Made by a program: the position numbers and the translations under genes
DNA from: a virus
IMG/VR virus record: IMGVR_UViG_3300027985_001017
Coordinates: 1 to 39,270 of that record
Length of the DNA stretch: 39,270 bases
Strand: one strand, 5' to 3'
In this document: positions 30,068 to 36,967 of the stretch, one piece after another
How the letters are laid out: each line of letters starts with the position of its first letter
Numbering within the stretch: position 1 is the stretch's first letter
Notes under the pieces: generated by a model
What the model was told of the DNA's origin: nothing
The model's database searches: none
What the model saw: only the letters and a program-made list of their open reading frames with translations

Positions 30068-30160
30068 ATGACCATCGACCTGCTGATCGTCATCTGGTTT
30101 TTGTCGTCACCCCTTTTCGCGCTGCTGAGTGCCGCGCTGATCCATACGGAGGAGCAATGA
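30068..30160 (+). CDS. Small membrane micro-protein, 30 aa
   Basis: ATG 30068 has GGAGG 4 nt upstream, and its TGA overlaps the ATG of the kinase gene (ATGA). The product begins MTIDLLIVIWFLSSPLFALL and ends SAALIHTEEQ, a single hydrophobic helix with a short acidic tail. It may be a membrane-inserting effector or simply a coupling peptide. Confidence 0.65.
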   Translation: MTIDLLIVIWFLSSPLFALLSAALIHTEEQ

Positions 30161-30705
30161 TCATCGGACTCACCGGCCGCGCCTTCAGCGGCAAGGACAC
30201 CGTGGGGGCGTACCTTTCCCGCGCGCACAATTTCTCGATGCTGGCCTTCGCGGACCCGATCCGCGATGCACTGATGGCAGCGTTCGGGCTGGATTACCGC
30301 GTCTTCAAGCCGGAAAACAAGGAGACGGTGATCGACTGGATCGGCAAGGCGCCGCGCCAGATGATGCAGACGCTCGGCACTGACTGGGGCCGATGTTTGG
30401 TAAAAAAGACGATCTGGACCGACCTGATGGAGCGGCGCATACAGCAATCGCTGCACGCGGGCGACAGCGACATCGTGATTACCGACGTGCGCTTCTGGAC
30501 GGAAGCCGCGTTGATTTCGCGGCTCGGCGGGCAGGTCTGGCGCATCCACCGGCCCGAGGCCGACACCACCCGCCACAACGCGCACATCAGTGAACAGGAG
30601 ATGGACTGCATCCCGGTGCATCACACGCTGATCAACGACGGCACGCTGGAGCAGTTGTATGAGTTTGTTGATCTGGCGCTGTTCCCGCAGGTCGAGGCGG
30701 CATGA
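30157..30705 (+). CDS. Deoxynucleoside monophosphate kinase-like P-loop protein, 182 aa
   Basis: The start MIIGLTGRAFSGKDTVGAYL holds a P-loop of the GxxxxGKD[ST] form used by T4 gp1-type dNMP kinases. 'FADPIRDALMAAFGLDYRVF' and 'PRQMMQTLGTDWGR' are typical of that family, as is 'SDIVITDVRFWTEAALI', with a substrate/Mg-binding Asp. The enzyme would phosphorylate dNMPs to raise nucleotide supply for phage DNA. ATG overlaps the micro-protein stop (ATGA). Confidence 0.82.
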   Translation: MIIGLTGRAFSGKDTVGAYLSRAHNFSMLAFADPIRDALMAAFGLDYRVFKPENKETVIDWIGKAPRQMMQTLGTDWGRCLVKKTIWTDLMERRIQQSLHAGDSDIVITDVRFWTEAALISRLGGQVWRIHRPEADTTRHNAHISEQEMDCIPVHHTLINDGTLEQLYEFVDLALFPQVEAA

Positions 30706-31301
30706 GCACTATTCGCGCCGGATGGCCATGGACCGCTTATGACGATGCGCGGCTCCGTGAACTGTACGACACACTGCCCGCCTCAGCCATTGCCCGAGAG
30801 CTCGGGCGAACCAGAGCGGCAGTGAAGAACCACGTCAACAAGCTGGGGCTGACCAAAGGCCACAACAGCGGCTGCTTTGAACCGGGCATGGTCCCGTGGA
30901 ACAAGGGCAAGGCCTTCGACAGCGGCGGCCTCTCCCATGAAACGCGATTCAAGGCAGGCCACCTGCCGAAGAATTACAAGCCGCTCGGCAGCGAACGGGT
31001 GAGCAAGGAAGGCTATCTGCAACGGAAGATGACCGACACCGGCTATCCGCCGCGCGACTGGGTGCCGGTGCATCACCTGGTCTGGCGCGACGCGGGACGC
31101 GAGATTCCGCCCGGCCACGTGCTGCGCTTCATCGACGGCAACAACCGCAATTTCGCCCTGGACAACCTGGAAACCATCCACCGCGCCGAGCTGATGAAAC
31201 GGAACTCGGTGCACAACTACGGACCGGAGATCGCCCAGCTCGTGCAGCTGCGCGGAGCGATCACCCGGCAGATCAATCGAAGGAGTAAAGCTAATGCCTG
31301 A
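30702..31301 (+). CDS. HNH endonuclease with N-terminal helix-turn-helix, 199 aa
   Basis: The N-terminus (WPWTAYDDARLRELYDTLPA then SAIARELGRTRAAVKNHVNK) is a SANT/HTH-type DNA-binding unit. The C-terminal half has the HNH core 'WVPVHHLVWRDAGREIPPGH' and 'LRFIDGNNRNFALDNLETIH', with His, Asn and His/Asn residues in place. It may be a homing endonuclease or an accessory DNA-processing nuclease. ATG overlaps the kinase stop (ATGA). In many cos phages an HNH gene sits beside terminase; here it is about 10 kb away, so it is more likely a homing-type or early nuclease. Confidence 0.87.
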   Translation: MSTIRAGWPWTAYDDARLRELYDTLPASAIARELGRTRAAVKNHVNKLGLTKGHNSGCFEPGMVPWNKGKAFDSGGLSHETRFKAGHLPKNYKPLGSERVSKEGYLQRKMTDTGYPPRDWVPVHHLVWRDAGREIPPGHVLRFIDGNNRNFALDNLETIHRAELMKRNSVHNYGPEIAQLVQLRGAITRQINRRSKANA

Positions 31302-31587
31302 CATCAACACGCTACGGGATCACTTGTTCGCCGCCCTCAACGCGCTACAGGACAAGGACGCGCCGATGGAGATCGAACGCGCCCGCGCCATCAGCGACGT
31401 GGCGCAGACGATCATCAACACGGCGAAGGTGGAGATCGATCACATGAAGCTGATCGGCGGAACAAAGGGAAGCGGCTTCATCCCCCTGGCGCAGGAGGGA
31501 AAGCAGAGCATCCCGACCGGGCACGGCGTCAAGCTGGTGGAGAAGGTGGCCGGCGGGGAAATCACGACGCATCGGATGGCAGGATGA
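31294..31587 (+). CDS. Small early protein, 97 aa
   Basis: AAGGAG lies 8 nt before ATG 31294; the gene overlaps the HNH stop by 8 bp. It starts MPDINTLRDHLFAALNALQD, with 'ERARAISDVAQTIINTAKVE' and a middle Gly-rich part. This form ('LR.hLF..l..L.d......ieRA.ai..vaq.iI..AkvE...') is widespread in phages of proteobacteria. Its molecular role is unknown; a DNA-metabolism helper is possible. Confidence 0.78.
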   Translation: MPDINTLRDHLFAALNALQDKDAPMEIERARAISDVAQTIINTAKVEIDHMKLIGGTKGSGFIPLAQEGKQSIPTGHGVKLVEKVAGGEITTHRMAG

Positions 31588-31895
31588 ACACCGTAAGCAT
31601 CGGGACGTTCATCCGTCCTGTTCCGAAGAAGCTGTATTGCTTCGAGGTCGTCAAGGTTATTCCAGCCGACATCAATGGGCCGGAACAGTGGTGGTGCAAG
31701 CGGTACGGCTACAACCCGACGACCGGCGAACCGATCAAGGACGGCCATCACGACATTCATTACCTCAACGGGCTACAGGCTATCGCACCGGGCGTCTGGA
31801 AGGATGAATGGGAGCACGGCACGCCGCGCTGGAGTTGTTGCCCGCTCTATTACCGGAAGATAACCCCGCTCGGCTACCAGGAGACTCTTTTTTGA
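31584..31895 (+). CDS. Small early protein, 103 aa
   Basis: ATG overlaps the TGA of the previous gene (ATGA). The product begins MNTVSIGTFIRPVPKKLYCF and is rich in aromatic residues (EQWWCKRYGYNPTTGEPI, then RWSCCPLYYRKI). Four Cys and several His suggest metal or disulfide binding, but no standard spacing is seen. The function is unknown. Confidence 0.7.
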   Translation: MNTVSIGTFIRPVPKKLYCFEVVKVIPADINGPEQWWCKRYGYNPTTGEPIKDGHHDIHYLNGLQAIAPGVWKDEWEHGTPRWSCCPLYYRKITPLGYQETLF

Positions 31896-32149
31896 TGACC
31901 GCCCTAACCCTCTTCATCTCCACGCTGCTGCTCGTCATGGCGCTCGGCGCCCAGTCGCTGTTCGTCAACAACGGCTTGTATGTGGCCGCGTTCGCCAACA
32001 GCTTCATCATCGGCGCTGGGAATCTCGCATTGTACAAGCTCGCGCCGGACGCCAGCGGCTTCGAGATCGCCGCGTTTCTGATCGGCGGACCGGTCGGCGT
32101 CTGCCTGGCGATGTTCATCTTTCGCAACCTGCATCGGGGGGAAAATTGA
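31895..32149 (+). CDS. Small membrane protein, 84 aa
   Basis: ATG 31895 overlaps the TGA of the previous gene (TGATG). Three hydrophobic stretches are visible: TLFISTLLLVMALGAQSLFV, YVAAFANSFIIGAGNLALY and AAFLIGGPVGVCLAMFIF. A short basic tail ends the protein. It is likely an inner-membrane protein; superinfection exclusion or holin-like roles are possible but unproven. Confidence 0.75.
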   Translation: MTALTLFISTLLLVMALGAQSLFVNNGLYVAAFANSFIIGAGNLALYKLAPDASGFEIAAFLIGGPVGVCLAMFIFRNLHRGEN

Positions 32150-32457
32150 AACCGTCCAAGTATTACTCCGGACTGCTGTACCGGCTATCCGACGAGCTTC
32201 TGCGCCAAAACTACAAACCAGTTGATCCAGACGAAGTTGCCGAAGCCGCTGAACGTCTGGATACACAGACAGTAACGATTCGCGGGCTGGAATTGCAGGT
32301 GGAAATGCTCGCCAAACTGTTGCGCGAGGCGGTCGATCGTTCCGATCGTGACATTGCGAGCAAATACCCTGAACTACTCCACCCGCGCACCGAAGAGTGC
32401 CAGCGCATGTATGACCGCGCCGTAGCTGGGTTGGCAATGGTGGAGAAGTCATGCTGA
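32146..32457 (+). CDS. Small early protein, 103 aa
   Basis: The TTG start at 32146 overlaps the previous TGA and has a run of six Gs 4 nt upstream. It begins MKPSKYYSGLLYRLSDELLR and has a long charged helix (VAEAAERLDTQTVTIRGLEL to LREAVDRSDRD). No family is recognised. It overlaps the next gene by 7 bp. Confidence 0.6.
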   Translation: MKPSKYYSGLLYRLSDELLRQNYKPVDPDEVAEAAERLDTQTVTIRGLELQVEMLAKLLREAVDRSDRDIASKYPELLHPRTEECQRMYDRAVAGLAMVEKSC

Positions 32458-32621
32458 CCAGAGACCAACTCCAGGAAATCCGCAAGGTTATCGGCGACAT
32501 GCGCTTCATGCAGGCGGCCGCCCTCGTCGCCAGCGGGCAAAGCGACGCAAAGGACGCCAAGGCCTACATGCAGAAGTTGGCCAGGCTCGACAAGTTGCTC
32601 GGAGAGGAGATCACCGCATGA
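32451..32621 (+). CDS. Small helical protein, 56 aa
   Basis: Translation from ATG 32451 gives MLTRDQLQEIRKVIGDMRFM, then QAAALVASGQSDAKDAKAYM and QKLARLDKLLGEEITA: all helix, charged. The ATG overlaps the previous stop by 7 bp, with GGAG 5 nt upstream, and its TGA overlaps the next ATG. The function is unknown. Confidence 0.6.
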   Translation: MLTRDQLQEIRKVIGDMRFMQAAALVASGQSDAKDAKAYMQKLARLDKLLGEEITA

Positions 32622-32911
32622 TGAGCTTCGCCGAAGAGTTCGCCAGCCTTGCTGGATCATGCCGATTTGTTCAGGAAACGATTCGACAAGGGAAAAATGC
32701 GTCGACGGATGCATTTCTTGAGCGACTAGACAGCATCGAGGAACTCATGGAGAAAAAAGGCCGGATAACCATTGCTGATGTGATGCAGGAATACAACCTC
32801 GCCAGAGCAACCGCGCAATTAAGCCTGACTCGGCTGGTGCTTGAGGAACGCGCTGAACGGATGAAGATCGGTCGGAGAAACGTAATCTTCGTCCCAAGGA
32901 AAGACGCATGA
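32618..32911 (+). CDS. Winged-helix-like protein, 97 aa
   Basis: The start MMSFAEEFASLAGSCRFVQE leads to a helical part and then 'RITIADVMQEYNLARATAQL', 'SLTRLVLEERAERMKIGRRN' and 'VIFVPRKDA'. The latter is a winged-helix layout: helix, recognition helix and beta wing. ATG overlaps the preceding stop (ATGA), and GAGAGGAG lies upstream. It may be a regulator of the operon or of the host; no exact family is seen. Confidence 0.65.
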   Translation: MMSFAEEFASLAGSCRFVQETIRQGKNASTDAFLERLDSIEELMEKKGRITIADVMQEYNLARATAQLSLTRLVLEERAERMKIGRRNVIFVPRKDA

Positions 32912-33345
32912 AACACCGACATTACGACCCGCTGTTAAAACACCAGCCTTGGCGCATCTTCGCCGTGTTCCATCCGATCGAATCCGTGCTGGATCGTCTT
33001 GAACGCGACGGAACCGTCGATACCGTAGGCCGCCAGATTGTCTTCCGCGAAGAATCCGCCGGAGACATCTACGACCTGCCCGCCGCGCTACGTGGTGTCA
33101 TCGAGTTCCACCAGTTGGCGCAAAAGAAATATGGCATCACTGCAGAAACTGGCGCGATGGAGAAATTCGCCAACAAACTCGACTACGGCATGCCGGTGTT
33201 CGAAGAGGACCTAGCGGCAGTGCGCGCAAATATCACGAGCTGCAAACGGCAGGCGATGTCGCTGCGGGTGAGCCAGGCCGTTGGGCTGATCGACGCGGTA
33301 AGGATCGGGGCGGAAGTGGAACGGCTGGGATTACGCGCGGCATAA
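32908..33345 (+). CDS. Early protein, 145 aa
   Basis: ATG 32908 overlaps the previous TGA (ATGA). It begins MKHRHYDPLLKHQPWRIFAV, followed by 'FHPIESVLDRLERDGTVDTV', 'LPAALRGVIEFHQLAQKKYG' and a helical C-terminus (MSLRVSQAVGLIDAVRIGAE). No catalytic motif. The function is unknown; it is found near the end of the early operon. Confidence 0.7.
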   Translation: MKHRHYDPLLKHQPWRIFAVFHPIESVLDRLERDGTVDTVGRQIVFREESAGDIYDLPAALRGVIEFHQLAQKKYGITAETGAMEKFANKLDYGMPVFEEDLAAVRANITSCKRQAMSLRVSQAVGLIDAVRIGAEVERLGLRAA

Positions 33346-33355
33346 GGAGACGACT

Positions 33356-33619
33356 ATGTTTGACATCAAGATCGGGCAACTCGACAGCGCCACCATCAGC
33401 GCTGTGTTTCACCAGGGCTTAACCGTCACTCTCCCGAATGGAAAAAAGGCGCGACTCGCCATCATCGACGAAGCCGGAACCGTCATCGACGACTCACCGA
33501 CTGTAGCGAAGGAGGCGTGGAATGTGGCTATGACGTGTTTCAAAAACTTCTGGATCGGGCAAGGCCATCTGCGCGTGAGCACGACCCCCACTGGCTTGAA
33601 GAAGACCACCGCAGCTTAA
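33356..33619 (+). CDS. Small early protein, 87 aa
   Basis: ATG 33356 starts 10 bp after the previous stop with AAGGAG upstream. The product is MFDIKIGQLDSATISAVFHQ then GLTVTLPNGKKARLAIIDEA and a C-terminal helix and strand. It is the last gene of the rightward operon, followed by a terminator at 33636. The function is unknown. Confidence 0.65.
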   Translation: MFDIKIGQLDSATISAVFHQGLTVTLPNGKKARLAIIDEAGTVIDDSPTVAKEAWNVAMTCFKNFWIGQGHLRVSTTPTGLKKTTAA

Positions 33620-33635
33620 ATCAGTCTCGCCTTAA

Positions 33636-33669
33636 AAAACCCCAGAACGCTTGTCGTTACTGGGGTTTT
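33636..33669 (+). terminator. Terminator of the KilA-N operon
   Basis: Arms AAAACCCCAG (33636-33645) and CTGGGGTTTT (33660-33669) form a 10-bp stem with a 14-base loop, and a run of six Ts lies just beyond. It ends rightward transcription before the serine recombinase. Confidence 0.88.
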
Positions 33670-33708
33670 ACTTTTTTGTTATGCTTAATGAATCGGTATA
33701 TATTGGCA

Positions 33709-33730
33709 CTCCCTCAGGCACCCGAGGGAG
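33709..33730. repeat. Inverted repeat upstream of the serine recombinase
   Basis: CTCCCTC and GAGGGAG form a perfect 7-bp stem around an 8-base loop, about 44 bp before the recombinase start. It could be part of the phage attachment site, an operator or a weak hairpin. Serine integrases usually have attP within about 200 bp of their gene, so 33670-33773 is the best place to look for it. Confidence 0.45.
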
Positions 33731-33773
33731 ACTACACCTATACTTTTTGGTTTGTGCATGAAATACTGCAGAA

Positions 33774-35381
33774 ATGGACAAAGGACGAGTATACAGCTAT
33801 CTCCGCTTCTCGGATCCAAAACAGGCGGCCGGGTCGTCGGCGGACCGGCAGGCTGCCTATGCCGAGCGGTGGGCGAGCGATCATGGGATGGTACTCGATG
33901 CCTCGTTGTCGCTGCGTGACGAGGGATTATCGGCCTACCACCAGAAGCACATCAAGCAAGGCGCCCTTGGCGCGTTTCTCGCGGCGGTCGATGCGGGGAC
34001 GATCACCGCCGGCTCGGTGCTGGTGGTCGAGGGGCTGGATCGTTTGTCGCGTGCCGAGCCGGTGCTGGCCCAGGCGCAGCTCGCGCAGATCGTCAATGCG
34101 GGAATCACGGTCGTCACCGCGTCCGATGGCAAGGAGTACAACAGGAAACGGCTGAAGGAACAGCCGATGGACCTTGTTTATTCGCTGCTGGTGATGATCC
34201 GTGCGCATGAAGAGTCCGACACGAAGAGCAAGCGCGTAAAGGCGGCAATCCGGCGGTTGTGCCTCGCCTGGCAGGCCGGGACGTATCGCGGGATCATCCG
34301 CAACGGGAAAGACCCGCAGTGGGTGCGCTGGACAGGGAACAGTTTTGAACTTGTGCCTGAGCGCGCCGAGGCAATGCGCGCGGCGGTGAAGTTGTTTCTT
34401 GAAGGGCACGGCGCGCAACACATCATCAAGAAACTCGGCGAGATAGGGATCGACAAAGCGCATCTACCTGGACGCACAACCTCGATCTACAAGGTGCTGA
34501 AAAATCCCTGCCTGGTCGGGACGAAGATGCTGGCGGTCGACGGGGAGGAATTCGCACTGGCGGGCTATTACCCTCCTCTACTCGATCCGGCGGACTATGC
34601 GCGGCTGGAGGAGGCGTCGCTGCGGCGGGTGAAGCGCAAAGGGAAAGGCGAAATCCCCGGCCTGATCACCGGGCTCGGCCTGCTCCATTGCGGCTATTGC
34701 GGCGCGGCGGTGGTCGGCCAGAACCTGATGGGACGGAAACGGAAATCCGACGGCACCCCGCAGGACGGACATCGTCGGTTGATCTGTGGCGGTCAAAGCC
34801 ACGAGGGGGCGTGCTCGGTGGGCGGCAGCGTATCGGTGGTGCCCGTTGAGCGGGCGATCCTGGCATTTTGCTCTGACCAGATGAACTTGGCAGCGCTGTA
34901 TTCTTCCGCTGACCCGGCGCAGGAAGCGCGGGCGCGGCGTTCCTCGGCGCGGGCGCGGATCGCGGAGGCGGAGAAGAAACTGGCGCGGGTGACGGAGGCG
35001 TTGCTTGCTGACGACGGCGCGACGCCGATCGCTTTCGTCAAAAAGGCGCGCGAACTGGAAGCGGAACTGGCGGAAGCGAAGCGCGACGAGACGCTGGCCG
35101 AGGCGGATATTTCCCGCGCCGGCCAGGCGAGCACCCCCGCCGTCGCGGATCGCTGGCACGCGCTGGCAGAAGCGGCGCTGGCGCTTGATTACGACGCGAG
35201 GATGGCGGTGCGGCAGCTGGTGTCGGAGACGTTCGAGCGGATCGTGCTGTATCACCGCGGAATGTCACTCGACGCGGAGCCGGCACCGGTGGATCTGCTA
35301 CTGATTGCCAAGGGCGCCGGAACGCGGCTGCTGCGCATCCACCGGAAGACAGGCGCATTCATCGTGCAGGGCGACAAATAA
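33774..35381 (+). CDS. Large serine recombinase (phage integrase candidate), 535 aa
   Basis: The N-terminal domain (about 1-150) is a resolvase fold: 'VYSYLRFSDPKQAAGSSADR' with the nucleophilic Ser at about residue 13 and 'VLVVEGLDRLSRAEPVLAQA' carrying the catalytic Arg pair. Residues about 190-290 are the recombinase DNA-binding domain ('FELVPERAEAMRAAVKLFLE'). A zinc ribbon 'LLHCGYCGAAVVGQN' follows, with a second Cys pair (CGG..C), then a coiled coil (SARARIAEAEKKLARVTEAL). This is the layout of phiC31-like integrases that insert without host factors. The ribosome-binding site is weak. It stands alone and converges with the minus-strand gene after it. Confidence 0.92.
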   Translation: MDKGRVYSYLRFSDPKQAAGSSADRQAAYAERWASDHGMVLDASLSLRDEGLSAYHQKHIKQGALGAFLAAVDAGTITAGSVLVVEGLDRLSRAEPVLAQAQLAQIVNAGITVVTASDGKEYNRKRLKEQPMDLVYSLLVMIRAHEESDTKSKRVKAAIRRLCLAWQAGTYRGIIRNGKDPQWVRWTGNSFELVPERAEAMRAAVKLFLEGHGAQHIIKKLGEIGIDKAHLPGRTTSIYKVLKNPCLVGTKMLAVDGEEFALAGYYPPLLDPADYARLEEASLRRVKRKGKGEIPGLITGLGLLHCGYCGAAVVGQNLMGRKRKSDGTPQDGHRRLICGGQSHEGACSVGGSVSVVPVERAILAFCSDQMNLAALYSSADPAQEARARRSSARARIAEAEKKLARVTEALLADDGATPIAFVKKARELEAELAEAKRDETLAEADISRAGQASTPAVADRWHALAEAALALDYDARMAVRQLVSETFERIVLYHRGMSLDAEPAPVDLLLIAKGAGTRLLRIHRKTGAFIVQGDK

Positions 35382-35389
35382 CCGCTTTC

Positions 35390-35737
35390 CTATGTTGTTT
35401 GACGTGAATTGGAATCCTGGCGACGACTCAACCACTCTGTCGCGCTAGGGGTCATCACCAGGCATGAATGCTGGAACCCTCTCTCCATGAGAGATACGGC
35501 TAGATTCTTGGCGCGGCGGGTGATTTCATCAGGTGAGGAAGGGAAACGCGGGTAATTAATGAGTCCGACAACATACCCACTCTCTTGCCCTCCTGTGTAG
35601 ATGTAGTCGCATGGCTCAACGGTAACGCACAACCCTTCACGGAAACACTCTTCCATGCAGACCTGCCTGGCGACATCGATACTCCCCGCCAAGTAGATAC
35701 GCGCCCAGAATGTTTCAACGCTTATCCAAGTATTCAT
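35390..35737 (-). CDS. Small conserved-looking protein after the PAPS reductase-like gene, 115 aa
   Basis: ATG 35737 follows AAGG by 7 nt and starts 14 bp after the previous stop, so both are likely one operon. It begins MNTWISVETFWARIYLAGSI, then 'ARQVCMEECFREGLCVTVEP', 'CDYIYTGGQESGYVVGLINY' and a C-terminal helix with TPSATEWLSRR. The Cys residues and the 'YTGG.E.G..VGLINYPRFP' stretch look conserved. The longer in-frame reading to 36034 is rejected because it runs across the upstream gene. The function is unknown. Confidence 0.7.
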   Translation of the reverse strand: MNTWISVETFWARIYLAGSIDVARQVCMEECFREGLCVTVEPCDYIYTGGQESGYVVGLINYPRFPSSPDEITRRAKNLAVSLMERGFQHSCLVMTPSATEWLSRRQDSNSRQTT

Positions 35738-35751
35738 TTTTTTACCTTCTA

Positions 35752-36564
35752 TTAAGCAGCGCACGCGCACGGCAAAAGGCTCGGCTGAACAGAAATATTT
35801 ATCACCTTTGCGGCTCTCGCCCAAAACCGTTGATGTGGAATATGTTCTGTGGCCGGAACACCAGCGCACTGCATTGCAGCGAACTTCGATTCCATGTCTT
35901 CCAAATACACCGGGCCAGATTCTTCGTGGTGAATAGCGTATCCGATGATTTCTTCGGCTTCCTTGCCCATTGCCCAAATGTCTGGCCGAGTGCAATAGAT
36001 CACGTACCAGTGCTGCCATCCGGCCTTTAGGCATCCTGCGCAGTTCGCGTGCTTGAACTGGCTGTAGCCAAGCGGCTTTGCAATGCCAACCTCTATTGAC
36101 TGGCGGATCGTCCTCTCACGCCACAGCGCCACAGGATATTCAGTTTTGAACCCGAGTAGCCCCATGATTACGGATCGACGCTGGACGCGGTGCATTTCGT
36201 TCTTGTCGAATCCGTAGTAGATGATGCAATCCTTCTCCGGGTGATTTTCGTCCAGCCAGCGCATGAACGGCTCGGTCTTCAAGCGGGACGTGCATAGCTC
36301 GGGACCGTTATCGACCTTGAACGCCTTGGCCTGAATGCAGACAGAGAACTGGTTTGCCTCCGGGTCTGGATGATTGGCGTAGGTGATCGGAAGTCCGACG
36401 TAATCGGCAATCTCTCGCTTGAAGCGTTTGATGTCAGCAGCCTCAACCAAGGCAGGGATGTCGTGATTCAACAGCGTCACGTTCTCAGTGCCAAATCGCC
36501 GGCATACTTCAATGGCGACCAGACCTGACGAATGCCCACCTGAATGTAAGACTACGTGTTTCAA
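35752..36564 (-). CDS. PAPS reductase-like PP-loop protein, 270 aa
   Basis: The N-terminus MKHVVLHSGGHSSGLVAIEV has the SGGxxS PP-loop that binds the phosphates of ATP/PAPS. Further elements: 'NVTLLNHDIPALVEAADIKR', 'GPELCTSRLKTEPFMRWLDE' with a conserved Cys, 'DCIIYYGFDKNEMHRVQRRS' and a 'HANCAGCLKAGWQHWYVI' Cys pair. Phages often carry such proteins; roles proposed for relatives include sulfur transfer to nucleic acids or sulfur assimilation. The TTG start at 36562-36564 has AAGGA 7 nt upstream. It has its own promoter and its own small downstream gene. Confidence 0.85.
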   Translation of the reverse strand: MKHVVLHSGGHSSGLVAIEVCRRFGTENVTLLNHDIPALVEAADIKRFKREIADYVGLPITYANHPDPEANQFSVCIQAKAFKVDNGPELCTSRLKTEPFMRWLDENHPEKDCIIYYGFDKNEMHRVQRRSVIMGLLGFKTEYPVALWRERTIRQSIEVGIAKPLGYSQFKHANCAGCLKAGWQHWYVIYCTRPDIWAMGKEAEEIIGYAIHHEESGPVYLEDMESKFAAMQCAGVPATEHIPHQRFWARAAKVINISVQPSLLPCACAA

Positions 36565-36697
36565 GCCGCTTTCCTTTCGTTGTTGGCGGGTGGTCGGTGC
36601 TGATCTCCGACTTGTGGCGCCTCTATGCCGCGAACTGCTTATCTAAGCCACTGCTGCGACTCGCTGCGCATCAGCCTGCGCATTCACCCGTTGATTT

Positions 36698-36726
36698 ATT
36701 GTGCTACACAAAATCGAATAAATCAA
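36698..36726 (-). promoter_or_regulatory. Candidate promoter of the PAPS reductase-like operon
   Basis: On the minus strand TTGATT (36721-36726) and CACAAT (36698-36703) are spaced by 17 bp in an AT-rich patch. The leader to the TTG start is about 130 nt long, long enough for control at RNA level, but no known riboswitch fold was recognised. Confidence 0.5.
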
Positions 36727-36735
36727 GCAATTTTT

Positions 36736-36771
36736 GTAATACTTTAAGTAATACATGAAATGCTCTATACT
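36736..36771 (+). promoter_or_regulatory. Promoter/operator of the small DNA-binding protein gene
   Basis: A direct repeat GTAATAC (36736-36742, 36748-36754) overlaps a TACTT-T-AAGTA dyad (36740-36750). A -10 TATACT lies at 36766-36771 with a weak -35 TTTAAG 17 bp upstream. Transcription would start about at the ATG 36779, making a leaderless message, and the repeats suit autoregulation by the encoded protein. Confidence 0.5.
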
Positions 36772-36778
36772 GCGCGGC

Positions 36779-36967
36779 ATGGAAGAGAAGAAAAAACGAG
36801 GAAGGCCCGCTATCCAGCCCGAACAAAGGCTTGTGCTGCGATCCATCAGGCTATCTCCAGCGCAATGGGAGAAGATCGACAAGTTCGGCCTTTCCTGGCT
36901 TCGTGCGCTCATCGACAAGGCCAAGCCGACTAAATCACATCCGCGAAAGCCTGGCGAAGAATCCTAG
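36779..36967 (+). CDS. Small ribbon-helix-helix-like DNA-binding protein, 62 aa
   Basis: From ATG 36779 the protein reads MEEKKKRGRPAIQPEQRLVL, with an AT-hook-like RGRP, followed by RSIRLSPAQWEKIDKFGLSW and a final helix. This is the strand-helix-helix plan of RHH repressors. An upstream ATG at 36755 is in frame but lies before the predicted -10. The 3' end overlaps the 3' end of the tyrosine recombinase gene on the other strand by 38 bp. It probably controls itself and the divergent PAPS reductase-like operon. Confidence 0.6.
   Translation: MEEKKKRGRPAIQPEQRLVLRSIRLSPAQWEKIDKFGLSWLRALIDKAKPTKSHPRKPGEES

Noticed and set aside
35752-36034. Upstream extension of the 115-aa gene to 36034
   Set aside because: It runs through the PAPS reductase-like gene in another frame; ATG 35737 has a clear ribosome-binding site.
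35752-36564. QueC/7-deazaguanine synthesis assignment for the PP-loop gene
   Set aside because: The SGGxxS loop is shared, but the C-terminal CxxCxxC zinc site of QueC is absent and no other queuosine genes are present.
36565-36778. tRNA or riboswitch in the longest non-coding stretch
   Set aside because: No cloverleaf, TPsiC arm or known riboswitch fold was seen; it is best explained as divergent promoters with a long leader.
36643-36924. Minus-strand 93-codon frame opposite the RHH-like gene
   Set aside because: It overlaps predicted promoters and the plus-strand gene, with no start signal.
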